DNA of 64,000 nt from NCBI GenBank assembly GCA_039915945.1, contig JBDSMH010000049.1, positions 1-64,000 on the forward strand, in the 5' to 3' direction. The DNA is from DATLFA01 sp039915945. GTDB lineage: Bacteria; Actinomycetota; Acidimicrobiia; Acidimicrobiales; WLNW01. A program made the position numbers and the translations under genes. The notes under the pieces are model-generated. The model searched no databases. It was not told the DNA's origin and saw only the letters and a program-made list of their open reading frames with translations. Numbering within the stretch: the stretch's first letter is position 1; every line of letters starts with the position of its first letter. Shown here piece after piece: positions 8,982 to 16,330 of the stretch.

Positions 8982-9442
8982 CGCGGGCGCCGCCGCTGGA
9001 GGTGTACGTGGGCCTTCGCCGCGCCCCACACGATGCCGGCATCGTGCACTTGCGGGCCGAAATCGGCGAACGCCGCGGGCGTCAGCGAGAAGGCATCGTC
9101 GGGAAACGATCGCTCGTCGAACTCGTCGCGCTCGACCGGCTGCGCGGCGACTTCGCGCAACACCTGCGTCGGATAGCGCACTGCCGCCCGCAATATCGAC
9201 AGAGGGTTCGTTCGCTGTTCGTCGATGTCGAGCGCCAGCACGGCCCGCAACTCGGCCAACACCTCGCGCGTCGCCTCGAGGCGGGCGGCGTCGATCAGCG
9301 TTGCCGTCTGCTCGTCGACGAGACGATGCTGTGCGCGCAGTACCGACTGCACGCGGGACTCGACCCAGTCGCCGATCGACGACTCGACCGCACGCACGAG
9401 TTCGTCGGCGTATCGCGCGAGCGCACAATCATCGTCGTTCAT
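8978..9442 (-). CDS. conserved-looking hypothetical protein between larE and glnD
   Basis: Protein of 154 residues with no family I recognise. The first half (residues about 5-80) is acidic, Ala/Arg-rich and predicted helical (YADELVRAVESSIGDWVESR). The second half has a distinct segment NPLSILRAAVRYPTQVLREV and ends in a basic tail. No signal peptide or membrane segment is visible. The ATG at 9442 is chosen because an upstream extension would lie inside larE; it still overlaps the larE stop by 14 bases, and its own stop overlaps the next gene by four. This tight coupling to larE upstream and to the receiver-like gene and glnD downstream argues that it is a real gene in the same transcript. 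Confidence 0.7.
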   Translation of the reverse strand: MNDDDCALARYADELVRAVESSIGDWVESRVQSVLRAQHRLVDEQTATLIDAARLEATREVLAELRAVLALDIDEQRTNPLSILRAAVRYPTQVLREVAAQPVERDEFDERSFPDDAFSLTPAAFADFGPQVHDAGIVWGAAKAHVHLQRRRPR

Positions 9443-10244
9443 GCGGCAGCGACTGACCGAGCGCGGCGTTGAGATTGCCCGAACGCAGACCTTCGAGGTC
9501 GAGCGTGACATAGCGGTACCCCGCGGCCTTGACGGCGTCGACCACCTTTTCGCGCACGGCCAGCAGCGCGTCGAGATCGGCCAGCGGCACTTCGACGCGC
9601 GCGAGATCGCGATAGTGGCGCACCCGTACGTCACGGAAGCCAAGGTCGCGCAACCCGCGCTCGGCGGCCTCGACCGACGCCAGCACGCCGATCTCGACCG
9701 GGGTGCCGTAGGGCAGACGCGAGGCGAGGCAAGCAGCGGCGGGCTTGTCCCATGTGCTCAACCCCAATGCGTGCGATGCCTGGCGTAACTCGGACTTGGT
9801 GAATCCGGCGTCGACGAGAGGAAACTGTGCACCGCGGTCTGCCGCGGCACGCTGCCCAGGGCGATGGTCGCCGAGATCGTCGAGGTTGACGCCGAGCACG
9901 ACGACCGCGGCGCGCTGGGCCGCGATGGGCTCGAGGGCATCCATCAACGCGTCCTTGCACCAGAAGCAACGATCGGCATCGTTACGCCGATAGGCGGCGT
10001 TTTGCATCTCGGTCGTCTCGACGATGGTCCAGTTCAAGCCCCATTCGGTCGCGAGCCGTGAACAGTCGTCGTGTTCGAACGACGCCAGCGACGGCGAGAG
10101 CGCGGTTACACAATTGACTCGCTCGGGCCCGAGCGTGTCGTTGGCGACCCACGCGAGAAACGACGAGTCGGCACCACCACTGAAGGCAACCACGACCCGT
10201 TCGAGCTGTTGCAAGGTCGCGCGCAGCGCGCCGAGATCACCCAT
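9429..10244 (-). CDS. larE: LarE-like ATP-dependent sacrificial sulfur transferase
   Basis: PP-loop ATP pyrophosphatase of 271 residues. LarE adenylates the carboxylates of the pyridinium cofactor precursor and donates sulfur from its own Cys to build the nickel-pincer cofactor of lactate racemase. The P-loop is VVAFSGGADSSFLAW (about 18-32). The DRCFWCKDALMDAL motif and the block KPAAACLASRLPYGTP, holding the sacrificial Cys in CLASR, are diagnostic and separate it from NAD or GMP synthetases. No larB, larC or larA gene lies in the window, so the cofactor target is unknown. It is the first gene of a tightly overlapping group leading to glnD, 12 bases downstream of hemQ. Confidence 0.87.
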   Translation of the reverse strand: MGDLGALRATLQQLERVVVAFSGGADSSFLAWVANDTLGPERVNCVTALSPSLASFEHDDCSRLATEWGLNWTIVETTEMQNAAYRRNDADRCFWCKDALMDALEPIAAQRAAVVVLGVNLDDLGDHRPGQRAAADRGAQFPLVDAGFTKSELRQASHALGLSTWDKPAAACLASRLPYGTPVEIGVLASVEAAERGLRDLGFRDVRVRHYRDLARVEVPLADLDALLAVREKVVDAVKAAGYRYVTLDLEGLRSGNLNAALGQSLPHERR

Positions 10245-10256
10245 TGTGTGCAGTTC

Positions 10257-10931
10257 CTATCTGACGCGTTGCATGAGCTCGTCGACGGAACAGACCATGC
10301 CGGCGTAGAACGGGCCGAACTCGGCGTAAACGGCCGAGGCTTCGTCGAAGCGCATCGTGTAGACGACTTCTTTGAGGTCGTCGGGATTCACAGCGAACAG
10401 CGTGACTCCCCATTCGAAGTTGTCGAGCCCGGTCGACCCGGTGATGACCTGCAGCACGCGGCCGGCGAACTTGCGGCCCGACGAACCGTGCTCGTGCATC
10501 AGCGACTTGCGATCGTCGTAGGGCAGCGTGAACCAATTGGCGTGTGCTTCACGCCTTTTCGACATCGGGTAGAAGCACCACGCCGGTTTGCCCTCGGGCG
10601 GCAGTTGCGGATGCAGCCGCGCCTGTTTCATCGGCTCGGGTACGCCCTGCGAATATTCGGACAACTCGGTGAGCGACACGTAGGAATCGACGACGTCGAG
10701 GCCGGCGTCGGAGAGCGAGGATTGAAACTCGCGGAGCTTCCAAAAGTCGTCGGCCAGCGCCATGAACCCGAGGCTGGCCTTGTGGCCCAACAACGCCACC
10801 GAGACCACGCTCACACCATCGGCCTGCGCGGCGGCGACTGCTTGCGCAACTGCGTCGGGATCGTCGCCGGGGAGACGAACACAAAAGAGGTGCAGTACAG
10901 CGAGACCGACGGACGGTGCTACAGGATTCAT
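10257..10931 (-). CDS. hemQ: coproheme decarboxylase HemQ (chlorite-dismutase family)
   Basis: Last enzyme of the coproporphyrin-dependent heme pathway, decarboxylating coproheme to heme b with peroxide. The 224 residues match actinobacterial HemQ: WCFYPMSKRR, ANWFTLPYDDR, the block MHEHGSSGRKFAGRVLQ holding the likely proximal His, then ITGSTGLDNFEWGVTLFA, VVYTMRFDEASAVYAEFG and the C-terminal helix. The ATG at 10931 gives the family-typical N-terminus; longer frames upstream run into fdhD. Other heme genes (hemE, hemY, hemH) are not in the window, so it is separated from its pathway. The 14-base gap to fdhD suggests co-transcription. Confidence 0.9.
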   Translation of the reverse strand: MNPVAPSVGLAVLHLFCVRLPGDDPDAVAQAVAAAQADGVSVVSVALLGHKASLGFMALADDFWKLREFQSSLSDAGLDVVDSYVSLTELSEYSQGVPEPMKQARLHPQLPPEGKPAWCFYPMSKRREAHANWFTLPYDDRKSLMHEHGSSGRKFAGRVLQVITGSTGLDNFEWGVTLFAVNPDDLKEVVYTMRFDEASAVYAEFGPFYAGMVCSVDELMQRVR

Positions 10932-10945
10932 CGCGGGTAAGTCTC

Positions 10946-11755
10946 TCACGGCGCGACAGATTCGTGACCGGCATCGGTGTAGAGATTGAAGTGACGCTCG
11001 CGGGCGAAGCCCACCAAGGTGATACCGGCTGCTCGGGCCGTATCGACGGCCAGCGCGGACGGCGCGCTCACGGCGACGATTGCGGCAAACCCGGCGGCCC
11101 AGGCTTTTTGCACGATCTCGAACGATGCGCGTCCGCTGACGAAGAGGCCGAGACCCGTCGCCGGCAGTTGCCCGTCGAGCAACAGCTGGCCGACGACCTT
11201 GTCGACAGCGTTGTGCCGCCCGATGTCTTCGCGCACGATCGAGATCGTGCCCTGCGAATCGAACACGGCCGCCGCATGGACCGCTCCCGTCTTCGCGAAC
11301 AGAGGCTGATGCTCTTCGAGGCGAGACGAGATGTCGGCGAGCACGTCGACGGGGATCTCGCTGCGCGTGACCGGGAGTAGTCGCGCGCACAGCGCGTCGA
11401 TCGATTCGCTGCCGCAGATGCCACACGACGACGACGTGAGCCCGAGGCGCGGCGTCGGTGCGGGCGCCGCGCCGCCGGTGTCGACGGTGACCACGTTGAA
11501 GCTCGCCTTTTCCTCGGGATCATCGGAGCAGTAGCGCAACTGCCGGATCGCTACACCCTCCAGCAAACCCTCGGTGAGGCAGAAGCCCGCAGCAAGCTCG
11601 AAGTCGTTGCCCGGTGTTCGCATCGTCGTCGTCACGAGTGTGTCGTCGAGCCGGATCGACAGCGGCTCTTCTACCGCCAACTCGTCGGGCAGTCGAGTGA
11701 GGCGACCCTGGGCAAAGCGTCGCGTGAGCACACTCCTCGATCGACCTCGACTCAT
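10946..11755 (-). CDS. fdhD: formate dehydrogenase accessory sulfurtransferase FdhD
   Basis: FdhD transfers sulfur from a cysteine desulfurase to the molybdenum/bis-MGD cofactor of formate dehydrogenase. The predicted 269-residue protein has the sulfur-carrying pair SSSCGICGSES (Cys about 111 and 114), the N-terminal LAVEEPLSIRLD, TPGNDFELAAGFCLTEGL, the nucleotide-binding region REDIGRHNAVDKVVGQLL and SGRASFEIVQKAWAAG. The ATG at 11755 (SRGRSRSV) is chosen because the upstream extension enters the next gene. No formate dehydrogenase or molybdopterin operon is present here. It lies between hemQ and a nitrobindin gene, making a small group concerned with metal or redox cofactors. Confidence 0.92.
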   Translation of the reverse strand: MSRGRSRSVLTRRFAQGRLTRLPDELAVEEPLSIRLDDTLVTTTMRTPGNDFELAAGFCLTEGLLEGVAIRQLRYCSDDPEEKASFNVVTVDTGGAAPAPTPRLGLTSSSCGICGSESIDALCARLLPVTRSEIPVDVLADISSRLEEHQPLFAKTGAVHAAAVFDSQGTISIVREDIGRHNAVDKVVGQLLLDGQLPATGLGLFVSGRASFEIVQKAWAAGFAAIVAVSAPSALAVDTARAAGITLVGFARERHFNLYTDAGHESVAP

Positions 11756-11765
11756 GAGCGAAAGG

Positions 11766-12263
11766 CTACGGCTCCGCGCCCACAACCGAACGTCGCAACT
11801 CGGCTCGGAGATGGTGCGTGAGGGGAAGTCCCATCGCCGCCATCGACAGGTCGTAGCGCAGCACATCACCGTCGACGGTGATCCGACGAACGATCTCGGT
11901 CACCGGCTTGGCGCGCGGCGTGCCGTGCACCTCGCGCGCGACGACCTCGATGGACAGCAGGGGCCCTTGCGTCACCACTGCGCGATCGATCTCGGCGATG
12001 CCGGAAGGCGAGCTGATCAGGAACTCGTACTCGTCGTCGCCCACCGCTCGCAAGTAGCCGGACTCGGCGTGCGCCGGTAGCCCCGTGGCCGCGAGCGTGG
12101 TGCGCTGTACGTACGCCACGAACGGCTTACCCGCGTGGGAGAACATGATCTCTTCGTTGAAGTCGAACGACGCGATCGTCGGGTACTCGCCGTGCCCGCC
12201 GCCGCGCCACGTGCCGAGCAGCGGCCGCAACGGCTCGCACAGGGGATGCAGTGCAGGCTCCAC
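11766..12263 (-). CDS. nitrobindin-like FABP-type heme-binding protein
   Basis: Ten-stranded beta-barrel of the nitrobindin/THAP4 C-terminal family, 165 residues. Bacterial and plant members bind ferric heme and can isomerise peroxynitrite. Diagnostic blocks are PLLGTWRGGGHGEYPTI at the N-terminus, KPFVAYVQRT, ESGYLRAVGDDEYEF and the C-terminal MAAMGLPLTHHLRAELRR, whose His is the expected heme ligand. The GTG at 12263 gives the typical N-terminus directly ahead of the first conserved block. A strong hairpin (12268-12303) separates it from groEL upstream. Proximity to hemQ fits a heme-related role, but its reaction here is inference. Confidence 0.86.
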   Translation of the reverse strand: MEPALHPLCEPLRPLLGTWRGGGHGEYPTIASFDFNEEIMFSHAGKPFVAYVQRTTLAATGLPAHAESGYLRAVGDDEYEFLISSPSGIAEIDRAVVTQGPLLSIEVVAREVHGTPRAKPVTEIVRRITVDGDVLRYDLSMAAMGLPLTHHLRAELRRSVVGAEP

Positions 12264-12267
12264 AACG

Positions 12268-12303
12268 CGAAACTACCCGCGGCAAGCGCCGCGGGCAGTT
12301 TCG
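12268..12303 (-). terminator. candidate groEL terminator hairpin
   Basis: Long inverted repeat in the 98-base gap between the groEL stop and the nitrobindin start. cgaaact pairs with agtttcg and cccgcggc pairs with gccgcggg around an aagc loop, with a single a/c mismatch, giving a stem of about 16 pairs. There is no clear U-run after the stem on the minus strand, so it may be a factor-assisted or attenuating hairpin, not a classical intrinsic terminator. Confidence 0.6.
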
Positions 12304-12361
12304 GAGATCGCCTTGAGGGGGCGAGAACGGAAGGCAGTACTTCCGGGACTTCTGACTGACG

Positions 12362-13990
12362 TCAGAAGTCCATGTCGCCCATGCCGCCGCCGCCACCGCC
12401 GCCGGCCTTCTTGTCCGGAGCATCGGCGATGACGACCTCAGTGGTGAGGAACAGCGCCGCGATCGACGCGGCGTTCTGCAGTGCGGAGCGAGTGACCTTG
12501 GCGGCATCGATGATGCCCATCTTGACGAGGTCCTCGTACTCACCGGTGGCTGCGTTGAGCCCCATCGCACCAGTCATGCTGCGCACCTTCTCTACCGCTA
12601 CGCCGCCTTCCATGCCGGCGTTGACGGCGATCTGGGTGAGCGGCGCTTCGAGCGCCTTGGCGACGATGCGGGCACCGGTCGCCTGATCGGGGTCGGTGAG
12701 CTTGGCGCCCGCCGCGATCACGGCCTTTTGGGCCCGCAGCAAGGTGACACCGCCACCGGCGACGACACCCTCTTCGATCGCAGCCTTCGTCGTGGAGACA
12801 GCGTCTTCGATGCGGTGCTTCTTCTCTTTGAGCTCGACCTCGGTGGCCGCGCCGACCTTGAGCACGGCAACGCCGCCGGACAGCTTGGCGAGACGCTCTT
12901 GGAGCTTCTCACGGTCGTAGTCGCTGTCGGTGTTCTCGATCTCCGCCTTGATCTGCTTGATGCGGCCGTCGATCTCGCCTTGGTCGCCTTCGCCTTCGAT
13001 GAGGGTCGTCTCGTCCTTGGACACGACGATCTTGCGGGCCTTGCCGAGCATGTCGAGCGTGGCGCCTTCGACCTTGAGGCCGACCTCTTCGCTGATGACC
13101 TGGCCGCCGGTGAGGATGGCCATGTCTTGCAGCATCGCCTTGCGACGATCACCAAAGCCGGGGGCCTTGACCGCGATCGACGAGAACGTGCCGCGGATCT
13201 TGTTGACCACGAGGGTCGCAAGAGCTTCGCCTTCGACGTCTTCGGCGATGATCACGAGTGGCTTGCCGGCCTGCATGACCTTTTCGAGCACGGGCACGAG
13301 ATCACGCACTGCGGTGATCTTGGAGCCGACGAGCAACAGGTAGGGGTTCTCGAGCACGGCTTCCATGCGATCGGGGTCAGTCACGAAGTAGGGCGAGATG
13401 TAGCCCTTGTCGAACCGCATACCTTCGACGAGATCCATGTCCATGCCGAAGGTCTGTGACTCTTCGACGGTGATGACGCCGTCCTTGCCGACCTTGTCGA
13501 TCGCCTCGGAGATCATCTTGCCGATCTCTTCGTCAGCCGCCGAGATCGATGCGACCTGTGCGATCTGCTCTTTGGAGTCGACTTCGACAGCCTGCTCCTT
13601 GATCGATGCCACTGCGGCTTCGACCGCGGCCTCGATGCCCTTCTTGAGCGACATCGGGTTGGCGCCGGCGGCGACGTTGCGCAGACCTTCGCGCACCATG
13701 GCCCATGCGAGCACCGTTGCCGTCGTCGTGCCGTCACCGGCAACGTCGTCGGTCTTCTTCGCGACCTCTTTGACGAGCTCCGCGCCAATGCGCTCGTAGG
13801 GATCGTCGAGCTCGATCTCTTTCGCGATCGAAACACCGTCATTGGTGATCGTCGGAGCGCCCCACTTCTTCTCGAGCACGACGTTGCGGCCCTTGGGACC
13901 GAGCGTCACGCGTACTGCGTCCGCGAGCTGGTTCATACCCCGCTCGAGCGAACGACGAGCTTCTTCGTCGAAGCTGATGATCTTCGCCAT
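12362..13990 (-). CDS. groEL: 60 kDa chaperonin GroEL
   Basis: ATP-dependent folding chamber, 542 residues, normal length. It starts MAKIISFDEEARRSLERG and contains VTLGPKGRNVVLEKKWG, the ATP site VAGDGTTTATVLAWAM, VEGMRFDKGYISPYF and EDAVSTTKAAIEEGVVAGG, and ends in a Gly-rich tail finishing MGDMDF. The C-terminus is Gly/Met-rich, unlike the His-rich tail of actinobacterial GroEL1, so it is the GroEL2 type. No groES precedes it; the gene stands alone. An aacggagg Shine-Dalgarno lies ten bases before the ATG. Two CIRCE operators upstream indicate control by HrcA, which is not in this window. Confidence 0.97.
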   Translation of the reverse strand: MAKIISFDEEARRSLERGMNQLADAVRVTLGPKGRNVVLEKKWGAPTITNDGVSIAKEIELDDPYERIGAELVKEVAKKTDDVAGDGTTTATVLAWAMVREGLRNVAAGANPMSLKKGIEAAVEAAVASIKEQAVEVDSKEQIAQVASISAADEEIGKMISEAIDKVGKDGVITVEESQTFGMDMDLVEGMRFDKGYISPYFVTDPDRMEAVLENPYLLLVGSKITAVRDLVPVLEKVMQAGKPLVIIAEDVEGEALATLVVNKIRGTFSSIAVKAPGFGDRRKAMLQDMAILTGGQVISEEVGLKVEGATLDMLGKARKIVVSKDETTLIEGEGDQGEIDGRIKQIKAEIENTDSDYDREKLQERLAKLSGGVAVLKVGAATEVELKEKKHRIEDAVSTTKAAIEEGVVAGGGVTLLRAQKAVIAAGAKLTDPDQATGARIVAKALEAPLTQIAVNAGMEGGVAVEKVRSMTGAMGLNAATGEYEDLVKMGIIDAAKVTRSALQNAASIAALFLTTEVVIADAPDKKAGGGGGGGMGDMDF

Positions 13991-14062
13991 GTAGTTGCAT
14001 CCTCCGTTGGTGACGGTGCGTGCGGCGAGGCCGGAGACCCCCACGCAACACCGTCCGTGCGA

Positions 14063-14089
14063 TTAGCACTCTCCGATACCGACTGCTAA
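14063..14089. promoter_or_regulatory. CIRCE operator 1 upstream of groEL
   Basis: ttagcactc, a nine-base spacer, then gactgctaa. This matches the HrcA operator TTAGCACTC-N9-GAGTGCTAA in 17 of 18 arm positions. It sits 73 bases before the groEL start codon, in the expected leader/promoter zone. Confidence 0.93.
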
Positions 14090-14104
14090 TCCAAGCACCT
14101 TCGG

Positions 14105-14131
14105 TTAGCAATCGCAACCCGCGAGTGCCAA
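14105..14131. promoter_or_regulatory. CIRCE operator 2 upstream of groEL
   Basis: ttagcaatc, a nine-base spacer, then gagtgccaa, matching the CIRCE consensus in 16 of 18 arm positions. Its centre is 42 bases (about four helical turns) from that of the first CIRCE, so HrcA dimers could bind both on the same face of DNA. Confidence 0.85.
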
Positions 14132-14157
14132 AACCAATCCGGCGGGGTGGACGCTAG

Positions 14158-14227
14158 GCGACCACTCCGCTCAGAGGGCCGCTCAGGCCCGCTACGCGAC
14201 CACTCCGCTCAGAGGGCCGCTCAGGCC
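14158..14227. repeat. two 32-bp direct repeats between groEL control region and receiver pseudogene
   Basis: A 32-base unit beginning gcgaccactccgctcagag occurs at 14158-14189 and again at 14196-14227 (period 38). The second copy runs into the 3' end of the receiver gene. The core ctccgctcagagggccgc recurs with one mismatch in inverted orientation at 36008-36025. The core contains the short inverted repeat ctcagag and could form a hairpin with neighbouring ggcc/gcgg bases. Confidence 0.85.
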
Positions 14228-14563
14228 GCGGCGCGGAGGAGCGACCGGGGCTCGGCCGGTTTGGCGACCACATCGGCCAGGCCGAGACGGTCGGCGTCGG
14301 CGCAGATCTCGTCCCAAGGCTCGCTCGTGTGGAGCACGACCCGCACGCCTCTTAGGTACCCGGCCCGGCGAGCGGCCGCCAACAACTCGAGCCCACTGGT
14401 CGATCCGAGGCGAACGTCCACCACCACCACGTCGAAGCCGGCCTCGGCGATCGCGGCAAGGCCCTCGTCGTAGCTCGACTCGGTGCGCACGTGATGACCT
14501 TCGAATTGCAGCAGTCGCATACCGCAGTACTCAGGGGTCGTCGTCGATCACGAGTACCTGCAT
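14221..14563 (-). pseudogene. response-regulator receiver domain gene, frameshifted near its start
   Basis: The minus strand from the ATG at 14563 encodes MQVLVIDDDP, a classical receiver strand 1 with acidic triad, and then hits TGA (14531-14533). The rest of the domain continues in the +1 frame: EYCGMRLLQFEGHHVRTESS, then VVVVDVRLGSTSGLELL with the phosphoacceptor Asp, VVLHTSEP, and VVAKPAEP with the conserved Lys. Removing one C from the CCCC run at 14534-14537 restores an uninterrupted receiver of about 113 residues without an output domain. It could be a pseudogene, a sequencing error in the C-run, or less likely a +1 recoding site (CCC-TGA). An ATG at 14520 would give only a truncated 99-residue domain. 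Confidence 0.75.
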
Positions 14564-14647
14564 CGCCAGAGGTGTTCGGCGCGAGTGCGGCAGCCCTTGA
14601 ACGAAAATGGACCCGAGGCCCACCAAGTCGTGCCGTTTGGACCGGCG

Positions 14648-14923
14648 TCAGCCGCCGGCGACGGCGGGGATGATGGCGACGGTCTCACCGTCGGGCACCT
14701 TGGTCGAGAGGCCGTCGAGGAAGCGGATGTCGTCGTCGGAGACGAACACGTTGACGAAGCGGCGCAGCTTGCCGTTCTCGTCGAGGATGCGCTCACGGAA
14801 GCCCGGGTGGGCGGTCTCGAGTGCCGAGAGCACCTCGCCGACCGTGTCTCCGGCTACGGCCACCTCTGACTCGCCCCCGGTCAGGGTGCGCAGGGTGGTT
14901 GGTACTCGTACGGTGACGCTCAT
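14648..14923 (-). CDS. CysO/MoaD-like ubiquitin-fold sulfur carrier
   Basis: Sulfur carrier of 91 residues ending in the di-glycine tail PAVAGG that becomes thiocarboxylated. The sequence VTVRVPTTLRTLTGG at the start, GDTVGEVLSALE, LRRFVNVFVSDDDIRFLDGL and the end ETVAIIPAVAGG match mycobacterial CysO more closely than MoaD, so a role in O-phosphoserine-dependent cysteine synthesis is likely. The partner cysteine synthase (CysM) and the Mec+ protease are not adjacent. Activation by an E1-like MoeZ/MoeB protein is expected but also not in the window. Start ATG at 14923; the next gene (gpgS) is divergent. Confidence 0.85.
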   Translation of the reverse strand: MSVTVRVPTTLRTLTGGESEVAVAGDTVGEVLSALETAHPGFRERILDENGKLRRFVNVFVSDDDIRFLDGLSTKVPDGETVAIIPAVAGG

Positions 14924-15096
14924 CGTGCTGGCCTTCGCTTCTCACTCGGCAGTTGTCGGGTTCGCGGGTCGCGATGGTAGTGGTCCACGACCTAGCCGCC
15001 ACGAGCGAATCGCCGTATCCAACCTCTCGGGGCCTTCCGGCATTCCCTGAGAGACTGCTTTCCGGCGGCCAACGCTGGGCGTGTACGGTCGCAGCG

Positions 15097-16005
15097 ATGG
15101 TCCGCACCTACGACCACCACGACTTCGACCCCGTGACACTGCTCGAAGCCAAGGGAGACCAGCGCATCTCGGTGTGCCTCCCGGCGCGCAACGAGCAGGC
15201 AACGGTCGGCACGATCGTCGGCCGACTGCGGGACGCGCTCGTCCATCGCGTCCCCCTCGTCGACGAGATCCTCGTGATGGACGACGGTTCCTCCGACGCC
15301 ACCCGTCAGGTCGCCTCGGACGCGGGGGCGGTCGTCGTCGATGCCGCGAGCACGTTGCCCGACCACGGCATCGGCCCCGGCAAGGGCATGGCCATGTGGA
15401 AGACGATCTACGCGTCGAGCGGCGACATCGTCGTGTGGTGCGATGCCGACGTGACCAACTTCGCTCCGCACTTCGTCACCGGCCTTCTGGGCCCATTGCT
15501 CACCGACGCGGACGTCGCGTACGTCAAAGGCTTCTATCGCCGTCCACTGAGCGCGGCGGGCGACGGGGGCGGCCGTGTCACCGAGTTGGTGGCGCGCCCG
15601 TTGATGTCGATGTTCTTCCCGGAGTTGACCGCGTTCATGCAGCCGCTGTCGGGCGAATACGCAGGGCGTCGATGGCTGTTCGAAAAGGTGCCGTTCGTCG
15701 CCGGCTATGGCGTGGAGGTCGGGCTCCTCATCGACATCGCCGCGGGATGGGGAATCGACGTGATGGCGCAGGTAGATCTCGGTACGCGGCTGCACCGCAA
15801 CCGCACGTTGAAAGAGCTGGGCCCCCAGGCGATGACGATCATGCAGGTCATCTTGCGCCGAGCCATGCCGGGCGCGGTTGCCGAGGCCGGCGAACTGATC
15901 CGGCCGGGCATGGCACCGGCGCCGGTCCACGCGCACGAATTGCCCCCGATGCACACAGTGGCGCCGTATGCAAAGAGTCGCAGCGACGGCCCGAAGTTTT
16001 CCTAA
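15097..16005 (+). CDS. gpgS: glucosyl-3-phosphoglycerate synthase (GT81)
   Basis: Retaining GT-A glycosyltransferase that transfers glucose from UDP-glucose to 3-phosphoglycerate, first step to glucosylglycerate and methylglucose lipopolysaccharides. The 302 residues show VCLPARNEQATVGTIV, EILVMDDGSSDAT, GPGKGMAMWKTIYASSGDI, the nucleotide-sugar metal motif WCDADVTNF, and the family-specific FVAGYGVEVGLLIDIA and DLGTRLHRNRTLKELG. The ATG at 15097 is chosen by homology; the open frame extends further upstream without conserved sequence. The matching phosphatase (GpgP) is not in the window, but a glycerate kinase follows after one small gene. Confidence 0.9.
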   Translation: MVRTYDHHDFDPVTLLEAKGDQRISVCLPARNEQATVGTIVGRLRDALVHRVPLVDEILVMDDGSSDATRQVASDAGAVVVDAASTLPDHGIGPGKGMAMWKTIYASSGDIVVWCDADVTNFAPHFVTGLLGPLLTDADVAYVKGFYRRPLSAAGDGGGRVTELVARPLMSMFFPELTAFMQPLSGEYAGRRWLFEKVPFVAGYGVEVGLLIDIAAGWGIDVMAQVDLGTRLHRNRTLKELGPQAMTIMQVILRRAMPGAVAEAGELIRPGMAPAPVHAHELPPMHTVAPYAKSRSDGPKFS

Positions 16006-16114
16006 AGACGTCCACCGTGCGCGCCGAAAGGACTTTCGTAGGCCAAGCGGCTCACCACGGTGGGCCGGGCGGCCTACCGGGAGTCCCCGCCCGCCTCAAC
16101 GAAAGGAGGGGGAC

Positions 16115-16330
16115 ATGACAACAGCAACCCTCCAACCTGAAACCGAGCTACGACGAGACGATCTTCGTCTCGCCGAACTGGTCGGCTTCCTCGCCGGCTA
16201 TCCGACCCTCGACGTGCTCGAGGTCATCCAAGCCCACGACGAACCCGATCCGCTGGCGCGAGTGGCTCACGCGCTGCTGCAGATCAAACAACTCAACCGT
16301 TACAACGTCGTGCTGCCAGCCACTCGCTGA
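16115..16330 (+). CDS. small hypothetical protein with strong ribosome-binding site
   Basis: A 71-residue protein of unknown family. A near-perfect Shine-Dalgarno (gaaaggaggggg) ends three bases before the ATG, one of the strongest in the window, and decides the start. The N-terminus is polar (TTATLQPETELRRDD); residues 18-65 are predicted helical (LAELVGFLAGYPTLDVLEVIQ, ALLQIKQLN) without membrane segment or cysteines. It lies 109 bases after gpgS on the same strand, and its last 38 bases overlap the 3' end of the convergent glycerate kinase gene. No function is assigned. Confidence 0.72.
   Translation: MTTATLQPETELRRDDLRLAELVGFLAGYPTLDVLEVIQAHDEPDPLARVAHALLQIKQLNRYNVVLPATR

Noticed and set aside
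9429..10244. Calling the PP-loop protein NAD synthetase or 7-cyano-deazaguanine synthase
   Set aside because: The CLASRLPYGT and DRCFWCK blocks are specific for LarE.
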